Of a stretch of 64,000 nucleotides of DNA, positions 16,443-24,439 are shown in pieces. Source of the stretch: Avipropionibacterium sp050157065 (GTDB lineage Bacteria > Actinomycetota > Actinomycetes > Propionibacteriales > Propionibacteriaceae); assembly GCA_050157065.1 (NCBI GenBank), contig CP189573.1. The stretch is one strand, 5' to 3'. Both the position numbers and the translations under genes were made by a program. The notes under the pieces are model-generated. The model was not told where the DNA came from. It did not search any database and saw nothing but the letters and a program-made list of their open reading frames with translations. The first letter of the stretch is position 1. Every line of letters starts with the position of its first letter.

Positions 16443-17210
16443 TCAGCCGGCGATCCGCATCACCTGCGACAGGGGCTGCAGCAGTGGACCGTTGCTGCAC
16501 AGGATCCACTCCTGGTCGAGGGCGCGGCCGCCGTCGCGGCTGCGGACGTCGCCGCCGGCCTCTCGGGCGAGGATCGCGAGCGGTGCGTAGTCCCACACCT
16601 TGCCGCCGGACAGCACCAGTGCGTCCAGCTCGCCGGTCAGGTAGTCGGTGATCGGCGAGGCGCGGCGGCCCGCCCAGGTCGTACGACCGGTCAGGAGATC
16701 GATGTGGTCGTCGGGGGTGGACTGGTAGCCCCCCACGGTGGCCGCCGCCAGGTCGGCGGTGCTGCTCAGTCGGAGCGGTCGGCTCCGGTCCTGGGGTGCG
16801 TCCAGTCCGCACCGGTAGGCGCCCTCGCCGCGGACGGCCCAGAACAGCTCGTCGTCCTCCGGGCGGGTGATGATGCCGAGCATCACCGCACCGTCGACCT
16901 CGAGCGCGATGTGGTTGCCCCACCCCGGCTTGCCGGAGATGAACTGACGGGTGCCGTCGATCGGGTCGATGACCCAGCGGCGACCGCTCGTGCCGGTGCG
17001 CTCGGGGTACTCCTCGCTGAGTACGCCGTCGTCGGGGCGCTCCTCGGCCAGGATGTCGGACAGCACGCGGTCGACCTCGAGGTCTCCCTCGGAGACCGGC
17101 GAACCGTCCTCCTTGATCGTGGTCGGGACGTCACCGCCCGACCAGCTCAGCGAGATGGTGGCGGCATCCGCCGCGAGTTCGAAGGCCAGGGCGAGGTCGT
17201 CGTCGTTCAC
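16443..17210 (-). CDS. Inositol monophosphatase family protein (histidinol-phosphatase-like)
   Basis: 255-residue Mg2+-dependent phosphatase. The metal-binding motif DPIDGTRQF lies near residues 82-90 with SEEYPE before it, and the second signature WDYAPLAILAREAGG is near 207. The GTG start at 17210 fits the family N-terminus (VNDDDLALAFELA). Close family members include HisN-type histidinol-phosphatases and inositol-1-phosphatases; no histidine biosynthesis genes are adjacent, so the substrate is left open. The stop lies 27 bp from that of the convergent deacylase. Confidence 0.88.
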   Translation of the reverse strand: MNDDDLALAFELAADAATISLSWSGGDVPTTIKEDGSPVSEGDLEVDRVLSDILAEERPDDGVLSEEYPERTGTSGRRWVIDPIDGTRQFISGKPGWGNHIALEVDGAVMLGIITRPEDDELFWAVRGEGAYRCGLDAPQDRSRPLRLSSTADLAAATVGGYQSTPDDHIDLLTGRTTWAGRRASPITDYLTGELDALVLSGGKVWDYAPLAILAREAGGDVRSRDGGRALDQEWILCSNGPLLQPLSQVMRIAG

Positions 17211-17245
17211 CGTCGCAGTCCATCACATGGCGCTCGGCGCAGTGT

Positions 17246-17262
17246 CGGCACTCCGCGTGCCG
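17246..17262 (-). terminator. Small hairpin after sdaA
   Basis: CGGCAC / GTGCCG stem with 5-nt loop, about 70 bp past the sdaA stop in the intergenic region. A modest terminator candidate only. Confidence 0.35.
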
Positions 17263-17334
17263 GTACCGATCCCACTGGCCTCAACGGCCCGCCAGGGACA
17301 TGGCGCACAACCCTGGGATCCAGTGGAATCCGGC

Positions 17335-18753
17335 TCAGCACTCGACGATGTTGACCGCCAGCCCGCCCCGGGCGGTCTCCTTGTACTTGGTCTTCATGTC
17401 GGCCCCGGTCTCCATCATCGTCTTGATCACCTTGTCAAGGCTGACGGTGTGGGCACCGTCACCGTGCAGGGCGAGCCGGGCGGCGGTGATCGCCTTCACC
17501 GAGGCCACCGCGTTCCGTTCGATGCAAGGGATCTGGACCAGTCCGCCGACCGGGTCGCAGGTGAGGCCGAGGTGGTGCTCCATGCCGATCTCGGCGGCGT
17601 TCTCGACCTGTTCGGGGGTGCCGCCCAGGATCTCGGCGAGAGCGCCGGCCGCCATCGAGCAGGCGGTCCCGACCTCACCCTGACAGCCGACCTCGGCACC
17701 GGAGATGGAGGCGGTCTGCTGGTAGATCGAGCCCAGTGAGGCCGCCACCAGCAGGAACCGGATGATGTCGTCGTCGCCCATTCCCGGGACGAACCGGACC
17801 GCGTAGTGGAGCACGGCCGGAATGATGCCGGCGGCCCCGTTGGTGGGTGCGGTGACGACGCGGCCGCCCGAGGCGTTCTCCTCGTTGACCGCCAGCGCCC
17901 ACAGGGTCACCCAGTCCATCGCGGCGAGCGGATCGATCCGGTCGATGACGTCGCCGCTGTTCTGGGTGGCGGTCCCGCTGCCGAACGGCCCGACCTCGTC
18001 GAGCACCCGCTGGTGCAGCTCGGGGGCCCGGCGGCGCACCTTGAGCCCGCCCGGCAGGACGCCGGTGGTGGTGCAGCCGTTCTCGACGCACTCGACCATC
18101 ACCCGCCAGATCCGCAACAGCCCGGCCCGGACGTCGGCCTCCGGACGGCGGGCCGACTCGTTGGCCAGCGCGATCTCGCTGATCGACAGCCCGGTGTTGG
18201 CGCAGTGGATCAGCAACTCGGTCCCGGTCCGGAACGGGAACGGCACCGGCGTCGGGTCCGGCTGCAGCACCGGGTGGCCCGAACCGTCGTCGTCCAGCAC
18301 GAAGCCGCCGCCGATGGAGTAGTAGGTCCGCTCGACGAGCACGTCGTCCGCGGCGTACGCGGTGAACGTCATCCCGTTGGGATGGAACGGCAGCGAGCGC
18401 CGGCGGTGCAGCACCAGGTCCTCGTCGACGTCGAAGTCGATCTCGTGGCGGCCGTCGAGGCGGAGCCGCTTGGTCTCGCGGATCTCGGCGGTCCGCGCCG
18501 GGCTGGCCGTGGTGTCGACGGTCTCGGGGTCCTCACCCTCGAGGCCACCCAGCACCGCGCCGACCGAGCCGTGGCCGTGCCCGGTCGCCCCGAGTGAACC
18601 GAACAGTTCGGCGTGGACGCGGGTGACGCGGGCCATGGCGTCGTCGGCGGTCAGCTCGCCGGCGAACCGGCGGGCAGCCCGCATCGGCCCGACGGTGTGG
18701 GAACTGGACGGCCCGATACCGATCTTGAACAGGTCGAAAACACTGACGCTCAC
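17335..18753 (-). CDS. sdaA: L-serine ammonia-lyase (single chain, iron-sulfur)
   Basis: Converts L-serine to pyruvate and ammonia. The 472-residue protein fuses the beta-type N-terminal domain (VSVFDLFKIGIGPSSSHTVGPMRA) with the alpha-type C-terminal domain (ENASGGRVVTAPTNGAAGIIPA, SISGAEVGCQGEVGTACSM, CDPVGGLVQIPCIERNA). The cysteines of those last segments are the expected [4Fe-4S] ligands. The GTG at 18753 overlaps the TGA of the upstream TetR gene (GTGA), so the pair is co-translated. Confidence 0.95.
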   Translation of the reverse strand: MSVSVFDLFKIGIGPSSSHTVGPMRAARRFAGELTADDAMARVTRVHAELFGSLGATGHGHGSVGAVLGGLEGEDPETVDTTASPARTAEIRETKRLRLDGRHEIDFDVDEDLVLHRRRSLPFHPNGMTFTAYAADDVLVERTYYSIGGGFVLDDDGSGHPVLQPDPTPVPFPFRTGTELLIHCANTGLSISEIALANESARRPEADVRAGLLRIWRVMVECVENGCTTTGVLPGGLKVRRRAPELHQRVLDEVGPFGSGTATQNSGDVIDRIDPLAAMDWVTLWALAVNEENASGGRVVTAPTNGAAGIIPAVLHYAVRFVPGMGDDDIIRFLLVAASLGSIYQQTASISGAEVGCQGEVGTACSMAAGALAEILGGTPEQVENAAEIGMEHHLGLTCDPVGGLVQIPCIERNAVASVKAITAARLALHGDGAHTVSLDKVIKTMMETGADMKTKYKETARGGLAVNIVEC

Positions 18754-19418
18754 GCGTCCCAGTGTGCCTGCTCGCCGAGCACTCCGGTGACCGCATCGGT
18801 GACCGTACGGACTGCGAGCCGGTTGAGGTCGGCGCGACTGTGCCTGCGGAGCGGGCCGTGCAGGGCCAACTCGGCGAACCCGTGGACCGCGGCGAAGCAG
18901 GGCCACTCGGCGTCGGCCCGTCGTTCGGGGGACAGGACGCCGACCTCGACCAGCCGGTCCAGTGCCTCGACCAGCAGTTGGTAGGGCTTCGGGCCGCTGC
19001 TGGCGGCGGCGACGGTCGGAGCCTGGGCAGGGTCGTGCTCGGTGCCGAAGAAGGCCGTGCTGAACCAGCCGGGTTCATCGAGGGCGAAGCGAATGTAGCC
19101 CAGTCCGACCGCGTGCAGCCGACCGACCGCGACTGCCGCCGGGTCGGTGCCGGCGGTGACGCTGCCGCGCGGTTGCATCCGTCGCGCCATCCTCTGCCCG
19201 ATCACGGCTGCCACAGCACCCACCAGGGCATCGCGGTCACCGAAGTGGCGATAGGCGGCGTTGGGCGAGACCCCGACCCGCCGGGTCGCCTCCCGCAAGG
19301 TCAGGGCGGCGGGGCCGCCGGTGCGGGTGAGCTCCAGCGCGGCGTCGACCAGGGCGGCGCGCAGGTCGCCGTGGTGGTAGCTCGAACGGGTGCCCGTCCC
19401 CGCCGGTCGTCCGGTCAC
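18750..19418 (-). CDS. TetR family transcriptional regulator (WHG-type C-terminus)
   Basis: 222-residue repressor. The HTH lies at about residues 38-62 (TLREATRRVGVSPNAAYRHFGDRDAL), preceded by SSYHHGDLRAALVDAALEL. The C-terminal half (YQLLVEALDRLVEVGVL, WPCFAAVHGFAELAL) is the TetR_C WHG-like ligand domain. GTG start preceded by GGGAGG. It is divergent from the DUF899/hydrolase operon with a dyad operator between them, and coupled to sdaA downstream; it probably represses both itself and the divergent genes. Confidence 0.9.
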   Translation of the reverse strand: MTGRPAGTGTRSSYHHGDLRAALVDAALELTRTGGPAALTLREATRRVGVSPNAAYRHFGDRDALVGAVAAVIGQRMARRMQPRGSVTAGTDPAAVAVGRLHAVGLGYIRFALDEPGWFSTAFFGTEHDPAQAPTVAAASSGPKPYQLLVEALDRLVEVGVLSPERRADAEWPCFAAVHGFAELALHGPLRRHSRADLNRLAVRTVTDAVTGVLGEQAHWDA

Positions 19419-19445
19419 CCTTGCCTCCCTCGGACTCGCATGTGT

Positions 19446-19481
19446 ACGCTGTCAACATACCAAAGTTGACGCTGTGAACAT
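19446..19481. promoter_or_regulatory. TetR-type operator with inverted and direct repeats
   Basis: A 13-nt direct repeat ACGCTGTCAACAT (19446-19458) / ACGCTGTGAACAT (19469-19481), starts 23 bp apart, overlaps the dyad GTCAAC-N8-GTTGAC (19451-19470). It sits in the 74-bp gap between the divergent tetR and DUF899 genes and ends 11 bp before the ATG at 19493. Confidence 0.7.
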
Positions 19482-19492
19482 TGGAGGTTCCC

Positions 19493-20188
19493 ATGACGGA
19501 CCAAGCCCTGCCACCGGTGGTCGACGAGGCCACCTGGCGGCGCGAACTCGACGCACTGCGGGCACGGGAGAAGGCGGCCACCCGCGAACTCGACGCGATC
19601 GCGGCACAGCGCCGACGACTGCCGATGGTGGCGCTGCCCGACTACACCCTCACCGGGCCGGACGGCCCCGTCCCTCTGGTCGACCTGTTCGGCGACAAGA
19701 ACCAATTGATCACCTACCACCACATGTGGTTCCCCGACGCGGAGTGGCAGTGCGGTGGCTGCACCAGCTTCACCGCCCAGTTCACCCGGCTCGAGTTCCT
19801 GGCGCCATACGACGCGCGGTTCGTCGTCGTCACCCAGGGGCCGATCGGCGAAGCCCTTGCCTACAAGGAAAAGGTCGGCAACAAGATGGACTGGTACTCC
19901 ACCGCCGACAGCCCGTTCGGGGCCGACATGGGGGCGGGGCCGGGCGAAGGGTTCGCGGTGAACGTGTTCCTGCGCGACGGTGACACGGTCCACCGCACCT
20001 GGCACACCGACGGCCGCGGCACCGAGCAGCTCACCCACACCTTCGCCCTGGTCGACCTGCTGCCGTACGGCCGCCAGGAGGAGTGGCAGGACTCACCGCC
20101 GGGTTGGCCGAAGACGTCGACGTACAGCAAGTGGCCAGGCTCCGAGGACGTCGCCGCCGCGTACGGGCCGCAGGGGGTGTCGGCATGA
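19493..20188 (+). CDS. DUF899 thioredoxin-like family protein
   Basis: 231-residue protein of the DUF899 family, which has a thioredoxin-like fold. Family hallmarks seen are LPDYTLTGPDGPVPLVDLFGDKNQLITYHHMW, the CGGCTSF cysteine pair (CxxC-like) and YSTADSPFGADMG. SD TTGGAGG precedes the ATG; an upstream in-frame TTG was rejected because it lies within the operator. It is followed by an overlapping hydrolase gene (ATGA). The biochemical role of the family is not established; the cysteine pair suggests redox activity. Confidence 0.88.
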   Translation: MTDQALPPVVDEATWRRELDALRAREKAATRELDAIAAQRRRLPMVALPDYTLTGPDGPVPLVDLFGDKNQLITYHHMWFPDAEWQCGGCTSFTAQFTRLEFLAPYDARFVVVTQGPIGEALAYKEKVGNKMDWYSTADSPFGADMGAGPGEGFAVNVFLRDGDTVHRTWHTDGRGTEQLTHTFALVDLLPYGRQEEWQDSPPGWPKTSTYSKWPGSEDVAAAYGPQGVSA

Positions 20189-21060
20189 CCGAAGCACACA
20201 CGAAGACCCTGGCCGTCGACGGTGCGGTGCTCACCTACGACCTGCACGGAGACCCGACGAGCGCGGTACCGCTGCTGGTGCTGGGTTCCCCGATGCAGGC
20301 GTCCTTCTTCGGACCGCTGGTCGCCGAACTGGGGGACCGGCCGGTGATCACCCTCGACTTCCGCGGCACCGATCGGAGCCGTCGTGACGATCCGTCGACG
20401 GTGGTCACCCCCGAGGAACACGCGGCCGACCTGCACCTGGTGGCGACCGAGCTGGGCCTCGCCGAGGTCGACGCCTTCGCCACCAGCGGGGCGGCGGTCA
20501 ACTGCCTCGCCTGGGTCGAGGCGGGCGGCCCCATCCGCACCCTGGTGGCACACGAGGGACCCATCCTTTCGGTGCTGCCGGACCGCGAGCAGGCCACGGC
20601 CGCGTGGCGGCGCATCCTCGACGCCTACGACGCCGATGGCCTCGGAGCCGGCATGGCGAGGTTCCTGCAGCTCGTGATGCACGAGGGCCCGATCACCGAG
20701 GCCGACGTGAGCGCTCCGACACCCGATCCGGCCATGTTCGGTCTGCCGACCACCGACGACGGTGATCGCACCGATCCGCTGCTGGGACAGTTCCGCCCGT
20801 GCACCTTCTGGGAGCCGAACCCGGCAGCCCTGCGCGATGCCGACACGCGGATCGTGATCGGGGTCGGGGAGCAGTCGCGGGACACGCTGCCCGGCCGGTC
20901 GGCACTGGCCCAGGCCGAGTTGCTCGGGCTCGAGCCGACCTGGTTCCCGGCCGGCCACGACGGGTTCCTGCCCCCGAACGAGCATGGGATGGGCGGCGAC
21001 CCGGTCGCTTTCGGCGCCCGGCTCCGGGAGGTGCTCGCCAGCAGCGTGACCGCGGGTTAG
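20185..21060 (+). CDS. Alpha/beta hydrolase
   Basis: 291-residue soluble hydrolase. LLVLGSPMQASFFGPL corresponds to the oxyanion-hole loop and LDFRGTDRS to the strand after it. The nucleophile elbow is ATSGA with Ser101, a small-x-Ser-x-small variant of GxSxG, and GHDGF near the C-terminus carries the catalytic His. Its ATG overlaps the DUF899 stop, and both are under the TetR operator. The natural ester or lactone substrate is unknown. The 3' end overlaps the convergent gene by 4 nt. Confidence 0.82.
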   Translation: MTEAHTKTLAVDGAVLTYDLHGDPTSAVPLLVLGSPMQASFFGPLVAELGDRPVITLDFRGTDRSRRDDPSTVVTPEEHAADLHLVATELGLAEVDAFATSGAAVNCLAWVEAGGPIRTLVAHEGPILSVLPDREQATAAWRRILDAYDADGLGAGMARFLQLVMHEGPITEADVSAPTPDPAMFGLPTTDDGDRTDPLLGQFRPCTFWEPNPAALRDADTRIVIGVGEQSRDTLPGRSALAQAELLGLEPTWFPAGHDGFLPPNEHGMGGDPVAFGARLREVLASSVTAG

Positions 21061-21635
21061 AGGTTCTGCAGGCCGAACGCGAAGGCGAGGAAGATCGCCC
21101 CGGGCGCGAGTACCGAGATGATGATCGCGAAGACCCCGGCCGCAGCGCCGCGTCGGGTCGACGCGGCGATGATGCCGAGGACGAAGCTGATCAGACCCAG
21201 CGATGCCGGCAGGATCTGCAGGAGGAGGTGCGTCGTGAGTTCGCTCTCGACCGCGCGGTAGCCGGGCGTGCCGGAGGACATCGAGGAGATCGCGTAGATC
21301 AGGTCGATGGTGCGCGAGGTCAGGACGCCGCCGATCACGCAGGCGACCAGCACCAGGAACAGTGCCACGATCCCGAGCGCCGGGCTGCGTGATTCCTTCT
21401 GCGGTGGCTGTGCGTACGCCACCGGCATCGGCATCGACTGGGCGTACGGCGCCGGGGCGGGTTGAGCGTACGGCGGATGCTGAGGCTGGGCCTGTACCGG
21501 GGGCGGCGGGGTCGGGGTCTGCTGCGGGTTCGGGTAGTCGGGGTGACTGAACTCGTCCGGTGGTGAGTACCGCCCGGCCGACGGCTGGTACCCGAACTCG
21601 GGGCCCGAGGTCGGGTGTTGCGGCGGTTGGCTCAC
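21057..21635 (-). CDS. Proline-rich membrane protein, DUF4190-like
   Basis: 192 residues from the GTG at 21635 (VSQPPQHPTSG). Residues 1-82 are Pro/Gln/Tyr-rich and disordered. Residues 85-192 hold three hydrophobic segments (LGIVALFLVLVACVIGGVL, LLLQILPASLGLISFVLGIIA, GVFAIIISVLAPGAIFLAFAF). The layout matches small actinobacterial membrane proteins with a DUF4190-like core, of unknown role. The longer in-frame extension upstream is antisense to the DedA-like gene and was rejected. Confidence 0.65.
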   Translation of the reverse strand: MSQPPQHPTSGPEFGYQPSAGRYSPPDEFSHPDYPNPQQTPTPPPPVQAQPQHPPYAQPAPAPYAQSMPMPVAYAQPPQKESRSPALGIVALFLVLVACVIGGVLTSRTIDLIYAISSMSSGTPGYRAVESELTTHLLLQILPASLGLISFVLGIIAASTRRGAAAGVFAIIISVLAPGAIFLAFAFGLQNL

Positions 21636-21743
21636 GAGGTCTCCAACTGGTCGGAGCGAAGCTGACTGCTCAAGGATAGGCCCGCGACGGGGAACCCGCT
21701 GTTCGGTGAGTTGCTTGGCACCGGATCCCGACCGGTGGACAGG

Positions 21744-21749
21744 TACCCT
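21744..21749 (+). promoter_or_regulatory. -10 element of leaderless DedA-like gene
   Basis: TACCCT followed by 6 nt and the GTG at 21756. It matches the leaderless pattern repeated elsewhere in the window. Confidence 0.5.
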
Positions 21750-21755
21750 CGCGGG

Positions 21756-22520
21756 GTGACACGTACCGAGCCCGAGGAGGCTGCCGACCACGAGCCGGAG
21801 ACCGACGAGTCGGGCGACGAACAGGAGTGGTGGGCCGACCCACGGATGCCGTGGCGCGGCCGCAAGCCGTCGAAGGCCGACATCGGCTGCCTGTTCGCGA
21901 TCATGGGCATGGGGATCTACGCGCTGGCGATGATGCCGCTGCGCCCGGTCCTGCTGGCGCTGAACCCGTACGTGCTGGCGGCGATCTCCGGGTCGTCGAT
22001 CGCGATGGCGACCATCGGCGCCTACGCCGCGGTCGACGGCGGCTTCTGGTGGGTGTTCGGACTCCTCGTCGGCACCCTCAGCATCATCAAGTTCGACTGG
22101 ATCTACTGGTGGGCGGGCCGACTCTGGGGGCAGGGCCTGATCGACTACCTGCTGCAGGGGCGGTCGGAGCGGGCCAAGCGGAACGCGGCCCGGGCGCAGA
22201 AGCTGACGCACCGGTACGAGACGTTGGCGCTGGCGGCCACCTACATCCCACTGGTGCCGATCCCGGCCGCCATCATCTACGGCGCGCTGGGCATCTCGGG
22301 GACCTCGCTGCGCAAGTTCCTCATCCTCGACATCGTGTTCGCGTTGATCACCCGGGCCGGCTACATGGCACTCGGGTTCTGGGTCGGGCAGCCGGCGGTC
22401 GACTTCCTGGAGATCTACGGCCGCTACGCCTGGTACCTCTCGATCGCCATCATCGTGGGCATCGTGGTCGTCAGCATCGTCCGGTCACAACGCAAGGCGA
22501 AGGCCGCAGCCGACAGCTGA
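21756..22520 (+). CDS. DedA/SNARE-associated-like integral membrane protein
   Basis: 254 residues from a GTG start. An acidic N-terminal tail (TEPEEAADHEPETDESGDE) precedes five or so membrane segments. The central region FDWIYWWAGRLWGQGLIDYLLQGRSERAKR and YIPLVPIPAAIIYGALGISG resembles the VTT/DedA half-transporter motif with its conserved proline and glycine-rich re-entrant loop. DedA proteins are implicated in lipid scrambling and proton-dependent envelope homeostasis. Assignment is by motif pattern. Confidence 0.72.
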   Translation: MTRTEPEEAADHEPETDESGDEQEWWADPRMPWRGRKPSKADIGCLFAIMGMGIYALAMMPLRPVLLALNPYVLAAISGSSIAMATIGAYAAVDGGFWWVFGLLVGTLSIIKFDWIYWWAGRLWGQGLIDYLLQGRSERAKRNAARAQKLTHRYETLALAATYIPLVPIPAAIIYGALGISGTSLRKFLILDIVFALITRAGYMALGFWVGQPAVDFLEIYGRYAWYLSIAIIVGIVVVSIVRSQRKAKAAADS

Positions 22521-22579
22521 GTCGGGACCCTCGACCGCCCTACCATGATTATCGGCGGACCCCAACGGTTGGAGATGAC

Positions 22580-23134
22580 GTGTCGTACCTGTACAGCCTG
22601 GAGCAGGGTTCGCTGGAAGGCCTCCGCGCCGAGGTCGACCGGATCCGCTCCGGTCCGTTTCCGACCGACGAGTACTGCGCTCTCCGCGGCCTGGAGCCCG
22701 ACGAGGCGGCCGAGATGTTCGGCTACGTCGACGAAGACGTGCGGATCCTCGACATTGCGGTCCACCGCACGCACTGGGAGGACCCGTTCTCCCCGATCGA
22801 CAAACTTGACTGGCACGAGTACGAGACACTGCTCGACCAGGTGGGTGGGATCAGCGAAGCGGCAGGGAAACTGGTCATCGATCTGTTCGAGGGGCCGCCG
22901 CTCGACATCCGGCCGGACGAATGGGGCTACCACGGCTCGCTCGAAGCAGACTCCGTGGATCGGCTGCGTAGTCTGCTCGAGCCCGTCGTCGGCGCCGCGG
23001 CCGACCGGTTGCAGGCAGACCCACGCGCGTGGGACGAGCCACTGACCTCCCATCGGCTGGTCGGGCCGGCGCGGGTCCTGGCGGTGCTGCGGCCGGTGGC
23101 GCCCGGCAAGGACGTGATCGTCGGCCTCGGCTAG
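22580..23134 (+). CDS. Hypothetical protein, acidic, cytosolic
   Basis: 184-residue protein from a GTG preceded by GGAGATGAC. I do not recognise the family. It is acidic with conserved-looking tryptophans (HWEDPFSPIDKLDWHEYETLLDQVGG) and no signal or membrane segment. It follows the DedA-like gene by 59 bp and precedes tRNA-Thr on the other strand. Codon usage looks coding (strong third-position GC). A DUF1877-like or Imm-type small protein is possible but unproven. Confidence 0.6.
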   Translation: MSYLYSLEQGSLEGLRAEVDRIRSGPFPTDEYCALRGLEPDEAAEMFGYVDEDVRILDIAVHRTHWEDPFSPIDKLDWHEYETLLDQVGGISEAAGKLVIDLFEGPPLDIRPDEWGYHGSLEADSVDRLRSLLEPVVGAAADRLQADPRAWDEPLTSHRLVGPARVLAVLRPVAPGKDVIVGLG

Positions 23135-23150
23135 GCGGATCAGGCTCGTG

Positions 23151-23223
23151 AGCCCCCAACAGGATTCGAACCCGCGACCTGCTGTTTACAAGACAGCTGC
23201 TCTACCAACTGAGCTATAGGGGC
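23151..23223 (-). tRNA. tRNA-Thr (TGT)
   Basis: A 73-nt cloverleaf on the minus strand. Acceptor GCCCCTA pairs with TGGGGGC, the D-arm is GCTCAGTTGGTAGAGC, the anticodon stem GCTGT/ACAGC encloses CTTGTAA (anticodon TGT), and the T-arm has GGTTCGAATCC. No CCA is encoded. Confidence 0.96.
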
Positions 23224-23260
23224 GTGCCCGGGTGAGGGGCGCACCGGAAATGGTACCGGG

Positions 23261-24439
23261 TCAGCCGACGCCGGGTCCGGCGACGAAGACCTGCCCCGTC
23301 CCGGCCACCTCGGCGGACTCGGCCGCCGACACCCAGACGGCCTCGACGGGCGGCACCTCGACGCCGTCGACGGTGACCGTCCCGCTGATCACGAGCACGA
23401 TCCGGCCGGTGCCGTCCCCGGGGAGCCGGATCGGAGCCCCGGCGACCTCCAGTCGCCACAGGCGGTACTCGGGGGTGTCGCCGCCGTAGCGGAACACCCC
23501 GGTGGCCTCCTCGGTGACGGTGACCGGGACCGAGGCGCTGGGGGAGAAGTCGACCACCCGACCGAGTTCGTCGACGTCGACGTGCTTGCCGGTCAGGCCG
23601 CCCCGCAGCACGTTGTCGGAGTTGGCCATGATCTCCACCCCGCCACCGCGCACGTAGGCGTGCATCAGCCCGGCCGGTACGTGGATGGCCTCACCGGGCG
23701 CCAGGGTCAGGTGGTTCATCAGCAGGCCGGCGATCACGCCCGGGTCGCCGGGGTGGTGCTCGGCCAGGGCCAGCGCCGTACGGCACAGTTCGCGATGGTC
23801 GTCGTCGGCGTCGTCGCGGCCGGCGCGGGCCGCGGCGACCACCTCGTCGACGACGGCACGGTCTTCCTCGGTCAGCCGGCACAGCCCGAGGAAGACCGTG
23901 GCGATGCCGTCGGCGCCCCCCGGTTCGGTCAGCGGGCCGAGCAACTCGGTCAGGGACGGCACCTGCAGTCGGGCCAGCCGTCGGGCCGACACGGTCGGGT
24001 CGGCGAAGCCGTACAACACCTCGGTCGGGACGACGGCGACCAGCGTCTCGGGCTTCGGCCAGTCGTCACGGTAGTTGCGGTCCGGGGCGTCACGCGACGC
24101 GCCGGCTGCCTCCTCGCGAGCGAAGCCGGCCTCGGCCTCCGCGCGGGAGGGGTGGGCCTGCAGGCTCAGCGGTTGCTCGGCGGCCAGGACCTTCAGCAGG
24201 TACGGCAGGGTCGCGCCGAACCGTTCTGCGGCTTCCGTGCCGACGGCGGTGGGATCGTCGGCCACCAGGTCGGCCAGCGTACGCCCGTCGGCGTCGAGGT
24301 GGGACGGTGCCTTGGGGTGGGCGCCCCACCACACCTCAGCCTGCGGCAAGCCGTCGGGAGCGACTCCGCGTAGCCGCGGGATCGCGGTCGTCGAACCCCA
24401 GGCATAGTTCTGGACGGTGCCGGTCAGTCGCTGCACCAT
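23261..24439 (-). CDS. manA: Mannose-6-phosphate isomerase, class I
   Basis: Interconverts mannose-6-P and fructose-6-P. The 392-residue protein shows LTGTVQNYAWGS at the start and the zinc ligands in LSLQAHPSRAEAEAGF (Gln-x-His) and HVPAGLMHAYVRGGGVEIMANSDNVLRGGLTGKHVD. The length is normal for type I enzymes. The ATG shares one base with the TGA of the upstream Gfo/Idh gene (TGATG), so the pair is coupled, suggesting both serve sugar metabolism. Confidence 0.95.
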   Translation of the reverse strand: MVQRLTGTVQNYAWGSTTAIPRLRGVAPDGLPQAEVWWGAHPKAPSHLDADGRTLADLVADDPTAVGTEAAERFGATLPYLLKVLAAEQPLSLQAHPSRAEAEAGFAREEAAGASRDAPDRNYRDDWPKPETLVAVVPTEVLYGFADPTVSARRLARLQVPSLTELLGPLTEPGGADGIATVFLGLCRLTEEDRAVVDEVVAAARAGRDDADDDHRELCRTALALAEHHPGDPGVIAGLLMNHLTLAPGEAIHVPAGLMHAYVRGGGVEIMANSDNVLRGGLTGKHVDVDELGRVVDFSPSASVPVTVTEEATGVFRYGGDTPEYRLWRLEVAGAPIRLPGDGTGRIVLVISGTVTVDGVEVPPVEAVWVSAAESAEVAGTGQVFVAGPGVG

